Source: Ramazzottius varieornatus (taxonomy: Eukaryota > Tardigrada > Eutardigrada > Parachela > Ramazzottiidae). From it: a DNA stretch of 64,000 bases. The notes under the pieces are model-generated. The model saw nothing but the letters and a program-made list of their open reading frames with translations. It did no database searches and was not told where the DNA came from. Every line of letters begins with the position of its first letter. Position 1 is the first letter of the stretch. The translations under genes and the position numbers were made by a program. The stretch covers positions 3,241,324 to 3,305,323 of the forward strand of contig BDGG01000001.1 in assembly GCA_001949185.1 (NCBI GenBank). Reading direction: 5' to 3'. Of this stretch, positions 1 through 10,525 are shown one piece after another.

Positions 1-1052
1 GACGGCTTTCCCACCACACGCGCAACAAGTTTGAGATTTTTATCGACATTGTAAAAAGCAGTGTACTGACCTAATCCAGCTTGAGCAACCACCCACGATA
101 AACGCATAAAGAGCAAGACTCCTGCAACATGAAAACGTATAAATATTTGAGCTGTCTCATACTAAAATACAAATAATTACGGCACTTACCCCAAATATTC
201 AGTAGGCATCGAACCTAAAACGAATTTCTCATAGTAATTTAGTAAATGGCCAAAATATTGACAAAACAAAGAAAAAAGTCTTACGAATACTCCTCGAATC
301 CATCCGAATTTTATTCCTTGCGCTGTTTGAGTTACCGGTGCGATCAGTACCGCTGCTGAGTCCTTCCGGGAGATGCCACTTTCCACCCTCGCGATATCGG
401 TCTTGTCCTGTCAAGAAGAGGCTGTAATCTAAGCGCGAACAGCCTTTTAAGCAAGATCTTTGCTTTAGGGTATTAGTCCAATAACCTACTTCGCGTAGTT
501 CGAGGATGGTTGGCCGGGCTCGTCCTTCCCTCGTGAGGGACAGGACATCTAAAATTGATGAGTAAACCAATTAGGCCGGTTGAAGGCGCTAAACAGTGGA
601 TGCATTTTACGAACAGTTTGTCTCCCTTGGCATGGCCTCGAACGTGTCTTCTCCGTTGAATCCTTCGCCGTCATCACTGTCGTAGTCCACTCCTCGGCGA
701 GGTCTGTCGTATCTTTCGCAAGTGATGTATCCAATATCATCGATATCCTAAACATCAACAAACATCGTGTAACGCGAGCAGGAAGTCCGACAATCAAGTT
801 AGAAAGCTTCCTACTTTGTTTATTGACGAAACGTTCTTTGTACTGCTCGTAGTTGGAACTTCCCGAACCAGCCAACGGAATAAATTATCGTATGAGTACC
901 TGGGAGTAGGTCGAAACGTGGTCATCTTCGGCTTGTTCCGGTGGATGATTCACTGCTGCATATTCCTCTGGTGATCCCTCCTTGAAACGGATGCTGGCTT
1001 GCTTAACCGGTATAACGTTGAACCGAGAGTTCGTGCCGGGAGAGTCGGCCAT
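1..1052 (-). CDS. Na-K-Cl cotransporter (SLC12A1/2-type), N-terminal part, cut by window start
   Basis: Cation-chloride cotransporter of the plasma membrane that would carry Na+, K+ and Cl- together. The likely start ATG is 1052-1050, in a purine-rich context. Exon 1 (1052-900) encodes a cytosolic tail containing SRFNVIPVKQ, like the vertebrate NKCC N-terminus. Later pieces give DTFEAMPRE (compare HNTMDAVPK in NKCC2) in the exon ending at 611, RPTILELRE ending at 490, then exon 407-285 ending KFGWIRGVF. Exon 214-190 encodes VRCLLNIWG, and exon 121-71 encodes VLLFMRLSWVVAQAGLG, the first transmembrane helix of the APC-fold domain. These last junctions keep phase exactly, with GTAAGA/GTAAGT/GTCAGT donors. 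Joins between 900 and 753, and the acceptor near 530-550, are not settled. The KFGW...RC.LNIWGV...RLSW signature separates NKCC from K-Cl cotransporters. The rest lies left of the window. Confidence 0.85.
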
Positions 1053-2304
1053 CTTACTTCCGGACTGTAAAACAGAGACCGGACGACTGAGAAAAGACAG
1101 CGACAGCGACGACCGGTCTACAGATAACGTCTTGATTAGATACACGAATATACATAAACTTACCTTCGATCGTACGTCAAAGATACGCCAGTCGTTTTGG
1201 TGCAGAAATCCGATCGTTAAATGAACGTCCTGCCCAGTCTAATTTATCTGCGAAAAGGCGGTCAGGGACTTCCGGTGGATAAGTGTGGCAGCGCCGGAAG
1301 AGCTTCTAGGTCTGATAACACGGTTGATCCTGAACTTTAGCAAACGAAAGCGTTACCGCCATCCGTTCTTGACAACCGACTTACTGAAGGCAGGACGGTG
1401 AGCAGTAGACGGTGAGTGAGGTACGCTGGTTGGATTTTCTTATTTGCACAGTGAGTCAAGGTACGGAAAACGATGAAAACAAGTCAGCGAAAACGGCTTC
1501 CAGTTCCCAAACAAGTGTCCTCCGTAGAGCAATCAACTTCAGCTTCGTTGCTCCGGTTCTGCGATCAGCTGTTGGCCTGTTGCTTCGGCTGTTTTGCATG
1601 TGGACTGCTTGTCATGGCCACCGAAGAGATGAGCAGATCAAGAGCGTCGGCGAGGAGAGAGATAAAAGTAGACCGGAAAAGCGGAATGAGGCTGCCGGCG
1701 GCCATTGTTATGACATCACCGTGTATACCATCCTTTCGCTTGACGTCACAAGCCCGACACATACATAGTTCACAAGGCCGAATAAAACTATAAGCATACT
1801 AGTAGAATAAATCATAATTCCGATGTGGTTTTAGGGGAGATTAAGGGATACCGCGTCGATTCACCAAGAGTCACCAGGGTACCAGAACGAACAAAACAAC
1901 GAAACACAGTTTGATACTGTAACACCAGGAATGCGTTTCCGCCTTCCCCACAGAATCACCAGGAGCTCGTGAAGAGGTGAATACCTGCCGGTGCGGAAGG
2001 GTGGTTACTCGGAAGAGCGAAAATTAGAGCTGGTTGAGATCGGGGCAAAACTAGACATTCGGTAGTTTACCGTCCAGGGTTGCTGTTGTGAGTCTGCGGA
2101 ATTTTCTTAATAACCGTGGGAAAACTCCAAGGCGCAACAGTACAAAACACCAAAGGCGCACGCGGTGAAACTATTCATGATCGATGGAACAAAGTATAAA
2201 GTTCATTTAACAAACAAATCTACATGTGGTTACCTAGGACTTCGCAAAATACAATGCTATACCGAAAATAATACCAATTACAAACGGAGTTGGATTTTGA
2301 ACCA
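1053..2304. other. Intergenic DNA upstream of the cotransporter
   Basis: This spacer separates the cotransporter start (1052) from the 3' end of the Treslin-like gene (2305). Two overlapping plus-strand open frames around 1412-1793 show no recognisable domain and overlap an equally open minus frame, so I treat them as chance. A CRE-like TGACGTCA occurs near 1741-1748. No other structured signal was seen. Confidence 0.5.
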
Positions 2305-4420
2305 TCAAAATTGAAGCTGACGACGAGTCCGAGTAACACCTGCCGTTTCTCCAGGAGGTGCATTGGAACGTTCCGCCGGTGGCTGCTTATGGAATGGCGA
2401 CCACTGGGTCAGTATCGCGGATGGACCACCTGGACTTGGCATCAAGTTGGGATCACCAGTCAGTCTCAACTGCGCTTCCCTGTAAGGAGTTCCTCGTGGA
2501 GAGGGAGGTGGCGGAGAAGACATTCGCGTTGGAGTGGATGGTGGCTGTGAACCGAATGCGGCGAAAGAACTGCGGTTCTCTTCTGTAGCCATCACCTATA
2601 TACAAGGAAAAGTCGCAGTAACGCGTTGTCGCAGTAACTGGCTAAAACCGTGCGCGACTTGGGGAAAAACGATCGCGCATCTGCGCGCCTGACTAACGGG
2701 TAAAAAAGTCTTAAAAATGCTTACCTTCTGTGGAGGTTGTGATAAGTTTCCCATCGGTGCTAACGCGCGCTTCTTGCTCTCGTAAACGTTTTCAGGCTTC
2801 TGACTGACGGATTTCGTAAGCTGTGAGGAAGAGTTCGAGCGTTGTAACGATGTTGGTGCACATTCGATGCTGCTTCTTTGTCGCTGGAAGCGATGACGAC
2901 CGAAAGGTGAGGTTTGGTTGGGTGCGCCCAGCAAGGGCTTACCATCGAGACGAAGGCCGTTCTGTGAAGGCATGCGACGTGGCGGAACTGGAATGAAGTT
3001 ATCGGTTGAGGACGTCTGGTCGAGACTGGTTGACTTTCGAAGGAGAAGGTTCCTCCGAACGCCGGAACCTGAAGGACGTTTTGGGAGGGAGTCGGTGAAA
3101 TCCGGTAGGGGGATGATGAGCTCGTCGCAAACAGCGTTCATTATTCTCTGGATGCACCTCTCAGTTCCACACCTGCAAATCATATAAACCGAAAACTTTA
3201 ACATCATTCGATCGGTTATAGCCTTATGCACATATCACACACGCAAAGAAACGGAAGAGTTTGTCGAACCTGTATTCTATTTCGCTTTCCATGAAACGCC
3301 ATATATAGTCATACTTTTCCTTGGTTGCGAGGCTCTGTACCAGTTCAACTATGTCGTTTCGCATGGCCTGGAAGAAGGGCGAAGCTCGACAGTCCTCTGC
3401 CAACTTCCGGTTGCAGAGAACTCTATACAGCGCTAGTCGGAGAAGAATCTGGAAATGGTACCTGAAAAAAACAGAATCAGAAGTGCCATGAGCTTGCAAC
3501 TACTGTAGTACTCGTACGGCATTTTTAAGGATTCAAAGAGAAGCCATCACAAACCGTCTGCAGCGTTTCGAATGCGCTCGGTACTGCTCCTTTTCCTTCT
3601 TTGCCCTCCCTTTCGCTTCCTCCTCGTCAGAGTCTAGGTTAGTGGACACCACAACTTCCGTGGATATTCCAGGTTCCTGAGGAGTTTGTATTGAAGGCTG
3701 CTGTATCTCTTCTGCAATACCGTTGTCGACCGCTGTTAGTGACAGCGCATTGGCTGTAGTCTCTGCCAGCAACCCCACGCTGAGACTTTCCACGGAACTG
3801 TTATCGTATCTTGCTTTCAGATCATCCGTGCTTACCCAAAATCTCTGTAGACGTAGCAGAGACTGCACTTTAGCTTCAGGACTTCCAGCTTTAGTTCTCC
3901 ACAACGAGCCGATCACTACATCCACAGCGCAGTTAACCAAGGAACAGATTGGCGGAAATCCTTTGCGCAAGTCTTTCATGGCTGTGATGTACTGGGACTT
4001 CATGCTGTCGGTCACACTTGTGGGGCAATCCAAATCTGCAATAAGACAGGAAAAGGCTGATCAGTGGTGACTTTCAGAACGGCCTAGCGTAACCTCGAGT
4101 TTCGGCTGTAGTAAAAAGCGGGCAGAAAACTGAATGAGCATCCGATAGGTTAACTTACAGTGCATTGCAGCCCCTGTCGTATCTGACTCCCGTCCAGTTG
4201 TTTTCTCTGGGGACAAAAGCATGGAATCGTTCAAGGAGGGTGCTGCGTCGTCATTCTTCGATGTCCAAGTACTGGAGGATTTCTGCGCGGGAGAAAAATC
4301 AACAAGTGGAGCTGGGATGGTGGCTTTGTTCGTGGACGCCTTCAGGATCTGACAGCCTCGATACGAACTGGCATTCTTCGGAAGCTCCAGACTACCGCGA
4401 CTTTTGTTCCGAAGCATCAT
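2305..4420 (-). CDS. TICRR: Treslin/TICRR-like (Sld3-type) replication initiation factor, short form
   Basis: Predicted origin-firing factor that, after CDK phosphorylation, would bridge TopBP1 and the MCM helicase in the nucleus. Five exons keep phase: 4420-4159, 4035-3555, 3461-3243, 3172-2725, 2595-2305 (566 aa). Residues about 245-340 (FQILLRLALYRV, LVQSLATKEKYDYIWRF, CIQRIMNAVCDELIIPLP) follow the human Treslin Sld3-like region (LQVFLRLEMC, DLLRMVCLTEDSAYLAEF, then a helix ending in IP). The C-terminus is disordered and dense in S/T-P sites such as STPTR, SSPPPPSPR and GTPYR, as expected for CDK control. The protein is far shorter than vertebrate Treslin and lacks its long N-terminal half. 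The start could lie further upstream, or an exon may be missed. The alternative MTBP is less favoured. It is head-to-head with LLPH. Intron 4 (2596-2724) carries a partial foldback element. Confidence 0.55.
2640..2690. repeat. Foldback element copy 1 (one arm)
   Basis: GTGCGCGACTTGGGGAAAAACGATCG matches one arm of the window-wide hairpin family (split here as GTGCGCGACTTGG then GGAAAAACGATCG). The partner arm is degraded. It lies in the last intron of the Treslin-like gene. Confidence 0.55.
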
Positions 4421-4865
4421 GGAACATCCGCGCAAGCCAGACAAGATCCAAGAAGCACTGCAAGGAGCAGCTAGCAAATCCTGAAATTTGGTATGGTCTC
4501 GAATACTTTGTTCAGCTCTCACTCTCTCAGCCTCTCACTCGGGGTAAAGCGGGCAACCCAGAAGTTTTATCCCAGGGCCCAGACCCGATGCCCTCAGCTA
4601 GCACGACCGAATATTATCGGAATATACCGAAACCGAGCGTCAGACCGATGGGCCAACCGGGGGAGGGGCCGAGAAGTGGTTCCCAAAATTTTGATTTCGC
4701 AATTCGTCCAATAGTCCGTTCTGTGAAGTGAGATCCTCTTCAAATTTTAAGTACAGTAGAATTCTTTTTCTTCATCCAACCAGGCTCGAAGCGTTTGTGT
4801 GTTTGTGCTTTTGTGCTGGTGAGCTGCTTTCCATTTGGAGCTTGAGGAAGCCCGTCGTATTTAAG
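4421..4865. promoter_or_regulatory. Head-to-head intergenic promoter region, Treslin-like / LLPH
   Basis: These 445 bp separate two divergent start codons. The stretch near 4512-4545 is rich in CTCTCACTCTCTCAG-type pyrimidine runs. No TATA box stands out. It may serve both genes, or hold the first exon of the Treslin-like gene. Confidence 0.4.
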
Positions 4866-5484
4866 ATGGCAAAGAGCATGCGCAGCAAGTTCAAGAGGAA
4901 GATGCGTGCTTTGAAGCGAGAGAAATACTACAACCGCGAGGTGGAAAAGCTCAAGAAAACCACTGCGAGAATCCAGCTGAGCAGCGATCCGGACATCATC
5001 ATAAAGAAGGAAGCGGAAGAAACATCGGGTGAGGGTAAGATCGACGTTTTCCGATTGTATGGTTTGGAGATGACATACAGCAAATCTTTCGCACAGCTGA
5101 TCGCGGCTTCGTGCTCGTGTTTGAGCCATCGGTATTTTGCGCTTGCAGTTTTTGGAGCTCAGACGGACGTCCCGGCCGAGAACCTTCCGACTGCGGAACC
5201 GGACGACAGCGTAATGGAAATTGGCGAGTTGAAGCCCAGAAACAAGCTGAAGTTCCAACTGAATCCAAAGACTCTGCGAAACGAACATGGAAATTATCCA
5301 GGTACGAATTGTACATAGTGAAATCTTTGTGTAACTCAGTCGACCCTTGCTGGTCTTCGTTGCAGTATGGGTGAATCAAAGGAAAATCAAGCAGATCAAG
5401 CGGAAGGGTAAGACGCAGAAGCGGACTCAAATTAAAGGAAGAGGCATCAAAAAGAAGACGACATCAAAATCGAAATCGAAGTGA
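4866..5484 (+). CDS. LLPH: LLP homolog (learning-associated protein), nucleolar
   Basis: Small, very basic nuclear/nucleolar protein of the LLPH family, conserved in animals and linked to 60S ribosome biogenesis. Three exons (4866-5034, 5149-5301, 5366-5484) give 146 aa with phases 1 and 1. The start MAKSMRSKFKRKMRALKREK matches the human MAKSLRSKWKRKMRAEKRKK. Near the end, HGNYPVWVNQRK matches the human HGQYPIWMNQRQ, and the tail is Lys/Arg-rich (KKKTTSKSKSK). Intron 1 has two in-phase donors 6 nt apart (after 5028 or 5034), so two isoforms differing by Gly-Glu are possible; GTAAGA at 5035 is the stronger. The open frame continues upstream of the ATG, but family conservation fixes the start at 4866. 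Confidence 0.93.
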
Positions 5485-5883
5485 TCATGAGATCCAACGC
5501 TTTCCTTTCCAAGTCAGTACATAGCTAACCCGAGTTGTTGACGTTCCATCCTCCTGAGGGTTTGGTGCGTTGAAAATCTTCCGCTGAAGACAGAGCATTC
5601 TACGATCAGAAGAGTCAGCAAGGCAAGAGCTTTGCTTTCTTGCTTTTTTGTCGAGCACACGCTGGTGGAACGCTATACTCTCTTCGAAATAATCAAGCAC
5701 CTCGAGAGACTCGCTCACAGAAGCCCGTAAAGATTCTACAACGAAACTTTCAGCGTTTAGAGATGTCACAGGAGAGCAGGAACCTTTTCTCCACGGGGTA
5801 GTTATTGTGTTTGAGCCAGGTACAAGCTTTTGGGAGGGGTCGACGCGACCGCCGCCCTGGACAGGGTCCTTGAGTGACGTCAT
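5485..5883 (-). CDS. Possible small protein, unrecognised
   Basis: A 132-codon ATG open frame with no family I recognise. The middle (ESLRASVSESLEVLDYFEES) could form a helix. It abuts the LLPH stop codon on the opposite strand. An open frame of this length is expected a few times by chance in 64 kb, so support is weak. A second overlapping minus frame (5750-5992) could be an upstream exon. Confidence 0.18.
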   Translation of the reverse strand: MTSLKDPVQGGGRVDPSQKLVPGSNTITTPWRKGSCSPVTSLNAESFVVESLRASVSESLEVLDYFEESIAFHQRVLDKKARKQSSCLADSSDRRMLCLQRKIFNAPNPQEDGTSTTRVSYVLTWKGKRWIS

Positions 5884-8800
5884 CGCGGACTATGGATGAA
5901 CCTGTAGAATGCTTTCCCGTAAAAATCGGTGGTCCTGCTTTTATAATCTTCCCCTCCTTTCCTGTCTCGGCATAAGAGCCGTCGTTTCGCATTTCCTTGG
6001 CTGTCGTGGAAGGACTTCCTTAGGCTGTTGATTAGTGATCAGTTTTGAAGTTGAAAGTCCCAGTCGGCTGGAAAAGGTGTACGTGACCAGCGTCGTGCAA
6101 TCGTTCATCTACGTAGATTGCAAAATAAATGAATGGCTGATATTGGTTTTTGCCATGCCGATTACGGCGAAACTGACCCCTCAGAGAAGGAAGTGGACAC
6201 GATACGCGTTATTTATTCCTGGGCAGTATCTAGTGATAAAGGCCCATTTGCAAATGTAGTTTCTGTTGGCTCCATCAGATCGTAACGGCATTTGGCTGGT
6301 GCCGACACAGTGTGCCTTCTATCAGTGCCGACTTTCGATCTTCGAACGTGTTCCACCAGTAAATGTGACCGGTGGATTTTGAACTGTTTTACGATAGTGC
6401 GGTGATTACTCGTTTTGCATGCAGGTTGCGGCTATAGGCAGCAGCAGCTTTTTCTGCAGCTGGTACCAAATTTATTTTATAACCATGAAAGCATATCAAT
6501 GAGTATTCCGGTCACGGTGAAATGACTCAAAAATATGCCTGTGTAATTCTCATGATGTATCGCGCAGCGTGAGCTCTTCTACGTAGAGCGATCCTTTCAC
6601 ATGTAAACGAGAAGCCTTACGGATCTCCCTTATCCCTCCGATTTACTCTTCATCATCTACATCGGACTTGCTTCTAGATCTTCAGCATGAACCTGACTCG
6701 TACTCCTTGACCGCCTGATTTCTGTGTCTCTTTTGATGGTGTTATTTTTTGATGGTGTTCCAGACAAGATGAACGGGGTAACCTGATAGGGTCCTTCTTG
6801 AACACGAAAGAATTACCGAGAATATTGACAATGGCAATCCACCGGCCGGAGGATGATGACGGAGAATCGGACCGGCAGGCCTACGCCATCGCGTGCTGAA
6901 ATATTTCGGGGTAAGCGTGCTTTTTTGATTCTGCGTGGCCATGCGGTGGTACGGATGATCGTCACAAAAGAAGTTTCGCTACGTGTTTTGAACGGTCAGG
7001 GGTTATCGATAATTTGATGAGCAGTATATGCAGGGAAGGGCTATCTAGGCGCCAAGCTGTTCTTGAAAGTTGTCGCTCAAGTAAATTGACTTATGGCCTG
7101 CACATGCTATAATGCAAATGGTGTTGCTTGTCGAGAGCGAGAATGTGCAGAGGCGTGCGTTTGCAGAATTATTATCACGAGGAACATAATTTGCACCGGT
7201 AAAAACTGGTCAAGCCATGTCAGTTTGCATATGGATGCCATCACCATATGCATAAATTCAAAACGTATTTTATACATAATATGCAGTGGCCGGTGACTTT
7301 AAAATCTGAGCCAGCGTAGATTACCTGGCGCCATCGTGTCCAAGATTGATGGTCCACGTATGCAACAGGTTTCCCAAATATCACAACTCGCTGAGATTTC
7401 CATCGTTCTAAAAAATTAGTATTTCACTCAGAAAAAATTGCAGATGTTCAGAATTCAGTGTCGAAAATTCGTCTGGAAATTTCTGTAAGTGGGTCCGAGC
7501 CAAATACGTGTTCTGTTTAGGGGTAAATTATGGTTGTCCATTCAAAGAAGCTGATAATCATAATACGTGTTATCTCATCGAGAACTTTATAGGGTTAATT
7601 CGTAAGCAAATATGTCATCAAAGGTAATCCACGTCCTCTCCGAGTTCCGAAGTCCGAATGGCTACAGCAAGGCGAAATGCCTGCATGCCGGCAGCATGTG
7701 CAGAGGCTCGCTCCGCTAGCCGGTATAATTTTGGCAGGAAAAACACGACTGCACCTGTTACTATTAAAACTTTGTGACAGGCCAGTCCAGCGAGCAGCCT
7801 GTCATACGGCATAAAAAGTTGCTTGACATAAGCAGCATTAACCGCAGAATTTTCATATCTGTACATAAATTGTGGTACGGGTCATTGCTGGACATGTCAG
7901 CCGCGGGTTGAAGCAGCAGCAGCAGATCGGACGCCCCAGGATGTTTTGCATGCGTTGTGCTCAGTGCGAAGATTTTAAGACCTATGCAGAGCTTGACCAA
8001 ACTCCGCCCTTGCACCGATTTAATGATGCTTTTAGACAAGTTTTTCGCATATCTTTCGACGGAAAGAAATTGACATTGTTGCGAGGTGAATCGTATTCAA
8101 AGCAGTTGGCGCTGTTGCATGTATGAATAATATATCGGCTGTTGAGAACATGCGGCCATTCCGTCGACGTCTTACGAGGAGAGGCGGTTTATAGGCATAT
8201 ATGGGCAATGTGCGCATGTACCGCTCGGTATTTTGTTTTCTTGTTCTCTAAAATTTAGTTATCATCGAGCTAGGAGATCGACGGTGTCCTACTGAAGGCA
8301 GGAAGCCCGCGTTCGGCATACCACCGTAGCTTATCAGTTTTTCACGATTTGAAGTGGGTGAGCTGGACTTTAGACTTCGGTGAGTGTTCGCCTATTAACG
8401 ATTTGTGGAATTCCCACTTTACTGATGTGCCGCGTTGGATTTCGAAAATACTGTTCGAAGTATTAAGGTTTCTACATTGGTCTATGAGGCAGAACTTAAG
8501 AGGCAACAGGTGACCAGGAAAAGAGTTTTGGCGGACCAAGTAGAGTACCGCCGGTGCAGCCGTCTGTTCGCGCGGTCGCGCCGGTCGTACGAAATGTCTT
8601 TCGTGAAAACAATATAATTTGTTGGTTATGATACACGTGTGCGTTTAAGTTCGCAGACTGTCTCAAAGCTGCCTGAAGGAGATCTTCGAGATTTTCAGCA
8701 CAGGCAAAGACAGGAACCATAGTACGATCATGGGTTTCGGGGTGGGCGTGGCACCGTGGGAACCTAAGCTGTGGTGTTGGACCATGACCGGCGAAGTGGT

Positions 8801-10525
8801 GTGACTCTAATCGAACAAGAAAATTTGTTACTTGAAACTCATGTTTTCTTACTGAAAGTCTAAGACCAAGTATATAAAGAAATGATTCATTTGCCGGAAG
8901 GGATTTGTTATGCCGATATCTGCAGGAATTTCCTTCTCATCTAAATAGCCGTAACAGTATGGGGCATTAGACCTGAATGACTTGTTTGCCTGATGTACTG
9001 GTACTGTAGTACTGTACGTCGACAGGTGTCTGATAAGCTTCTACCAGTTTGGATGTTGTTCATTGCGAAATCTCACGAAGAAGATATAGCCTCGGATTGG
9101 AAGATTTGCTGGTGGTGGAGGAAATGAACATTCGCTGAATAACAAGCACTTATCTGAGGTAGTAAAAGTTGTGCCTTGAAGCGTTCAGTCTGATCGTCAT
9201 CAGTTCGTTCCTGGTGTACAACATATTCGGACACAGAACTTTTTTGTTCTTGACATTGGGAATAACCCCATTGGAATCTTGAAGGGGACGATTGATCCGC
9301 GGTTTTCGATATGTAGAGTTTGGATGGCAGATTAGGGTTACTGGAGGAAGTACCGTGCGCCGGGTGTGTATGATAATGTGGAACGAACCCACAGGCCTCG
9401 AAGTGGCGTGCCTTCCGATAGAAAATACGTTAGTAAAGTAACATTTACTTTGAAAATTTTCGAGCAGTGCGGCATGAGGTCAAAAGGCAGTTATGCAGTC
9501 CAAGATCAGGTGTTGGTTGACCGATGAATTGAAGTTTCAAGAGTGCAGACTGCGCGAAGCAGACGTAAGAACTCTGCGAGAGTGGAAGCAAAGATCGTGA
9601 AAGTGAACTGCGCAGATTTATAGTTCTTTTAATTATCGTCGTTTTTTATGATATCGAGTATTCTGCATGCCAAACAGCAATTGTAATATTCGTGACAGAT
9701 GATGGCGCAGGTTATAGATAAGACGTAAAGCAGCCCAGCGTTGAGTTCCTGACTGATGGTCGCAGCGCGTGTCTCAAGGCGGAGAATAATACCGCACCAG
9801 TTATACTCACTTCTTTTGATGATATCATTGCGTTTTTCGGTATGAAAAATTATCGAGACTTTTTGGATTTGAAACTGGACTGTTTTCATGGTAATGTTTA
9901 AAGCGTTAAGTGCATAACACAGAAATTTTCAGTTTTGTCCGTAATCGTCGATTTTTGTGCTGTGCAAAGGTTGTCCAACAGGTTACTGGCACTCGTATAG
10001 GCGACAAGATTTTACCGCCTTCGGACGTAAAATTCTCATTTAATTATTCACGGAAGATGTAAACACGTCAGCCATTTTACCGTTAGAACATTACAATCAT
10101 CGAGATTCCTCGAGTTTGCCCGGCAGTTTAGCTCATTGCCTATACCTTACGCACTATCATTCAAAGTCACCGTTTTTGCACTCGCTATTTCTACGCTCTG
10201 ATATTGTTCGCGTAATCTTCGTGTTGGATGTTCTTGCTTGTTGGACAACCGAGTTGCTGGCTGATTACTCTGTACTTCATTCTTGATATTTGTTTTTTTT
10301 CCAGGTTTCAGCAAAGAGTTTTTTGGGAACCCGCAGCATGTGAACCTCGTTTGATCTTGTTTCTTAATTTTTCTTCTGACACGCAGTAGTTTGTTGAATC
10401 CGTGTTGGTCTGAGGTCCATGTTGGCGTGGGTCGCGAGGCGACTCGAGGGGCCGGCAGTGGAACGGCAGGAAAGTTTTGAAAGGTGCACTGTGGAACGAC
10501 TTGCTCAATGCTGGCAATCAAAACC
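5884..10525. other. Gene-poor region upstream of the POU gene
   Basis: About 4.6 kb with only short, mutually overlapping open frames and no recognisable protein domain. It holds a cluster of octamer-like sites at 7112-7257 (listed separately). Being next to a developmental transcription factor, it is a natural place for cis-regulatory DNA. No foldback elements or long repeats were seen. Confidence 0.5.
7112..7257. promoter_or_regulatory. Cluster of POU/octamer-like sites
   Basis: A perfect octamer ATGCAAAT sits at 7112-7119. It is followed by TTTGCAT at 7224-7230 and ATGCATAAAT at 7248-7257. The last two lie in a perfect 9-bp inverted repeat: TGCATATGG at 7226-7234, a 9-nt loop, then CCATATGCA at 7244-7252. 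POU class 2 proteins bind such sequences. The cluster is about 3.3 kb upstream of a POU class 2 gene, so autoregulation is a reasonable guess. Confidence 0.35.

Noticed and set aside
4728-4865. In-frame N-terminal extension of LLPH
   Set aside because: The family starts exactly at MAKS.RSK.KRKM, and the upstream residues have no counterpart.
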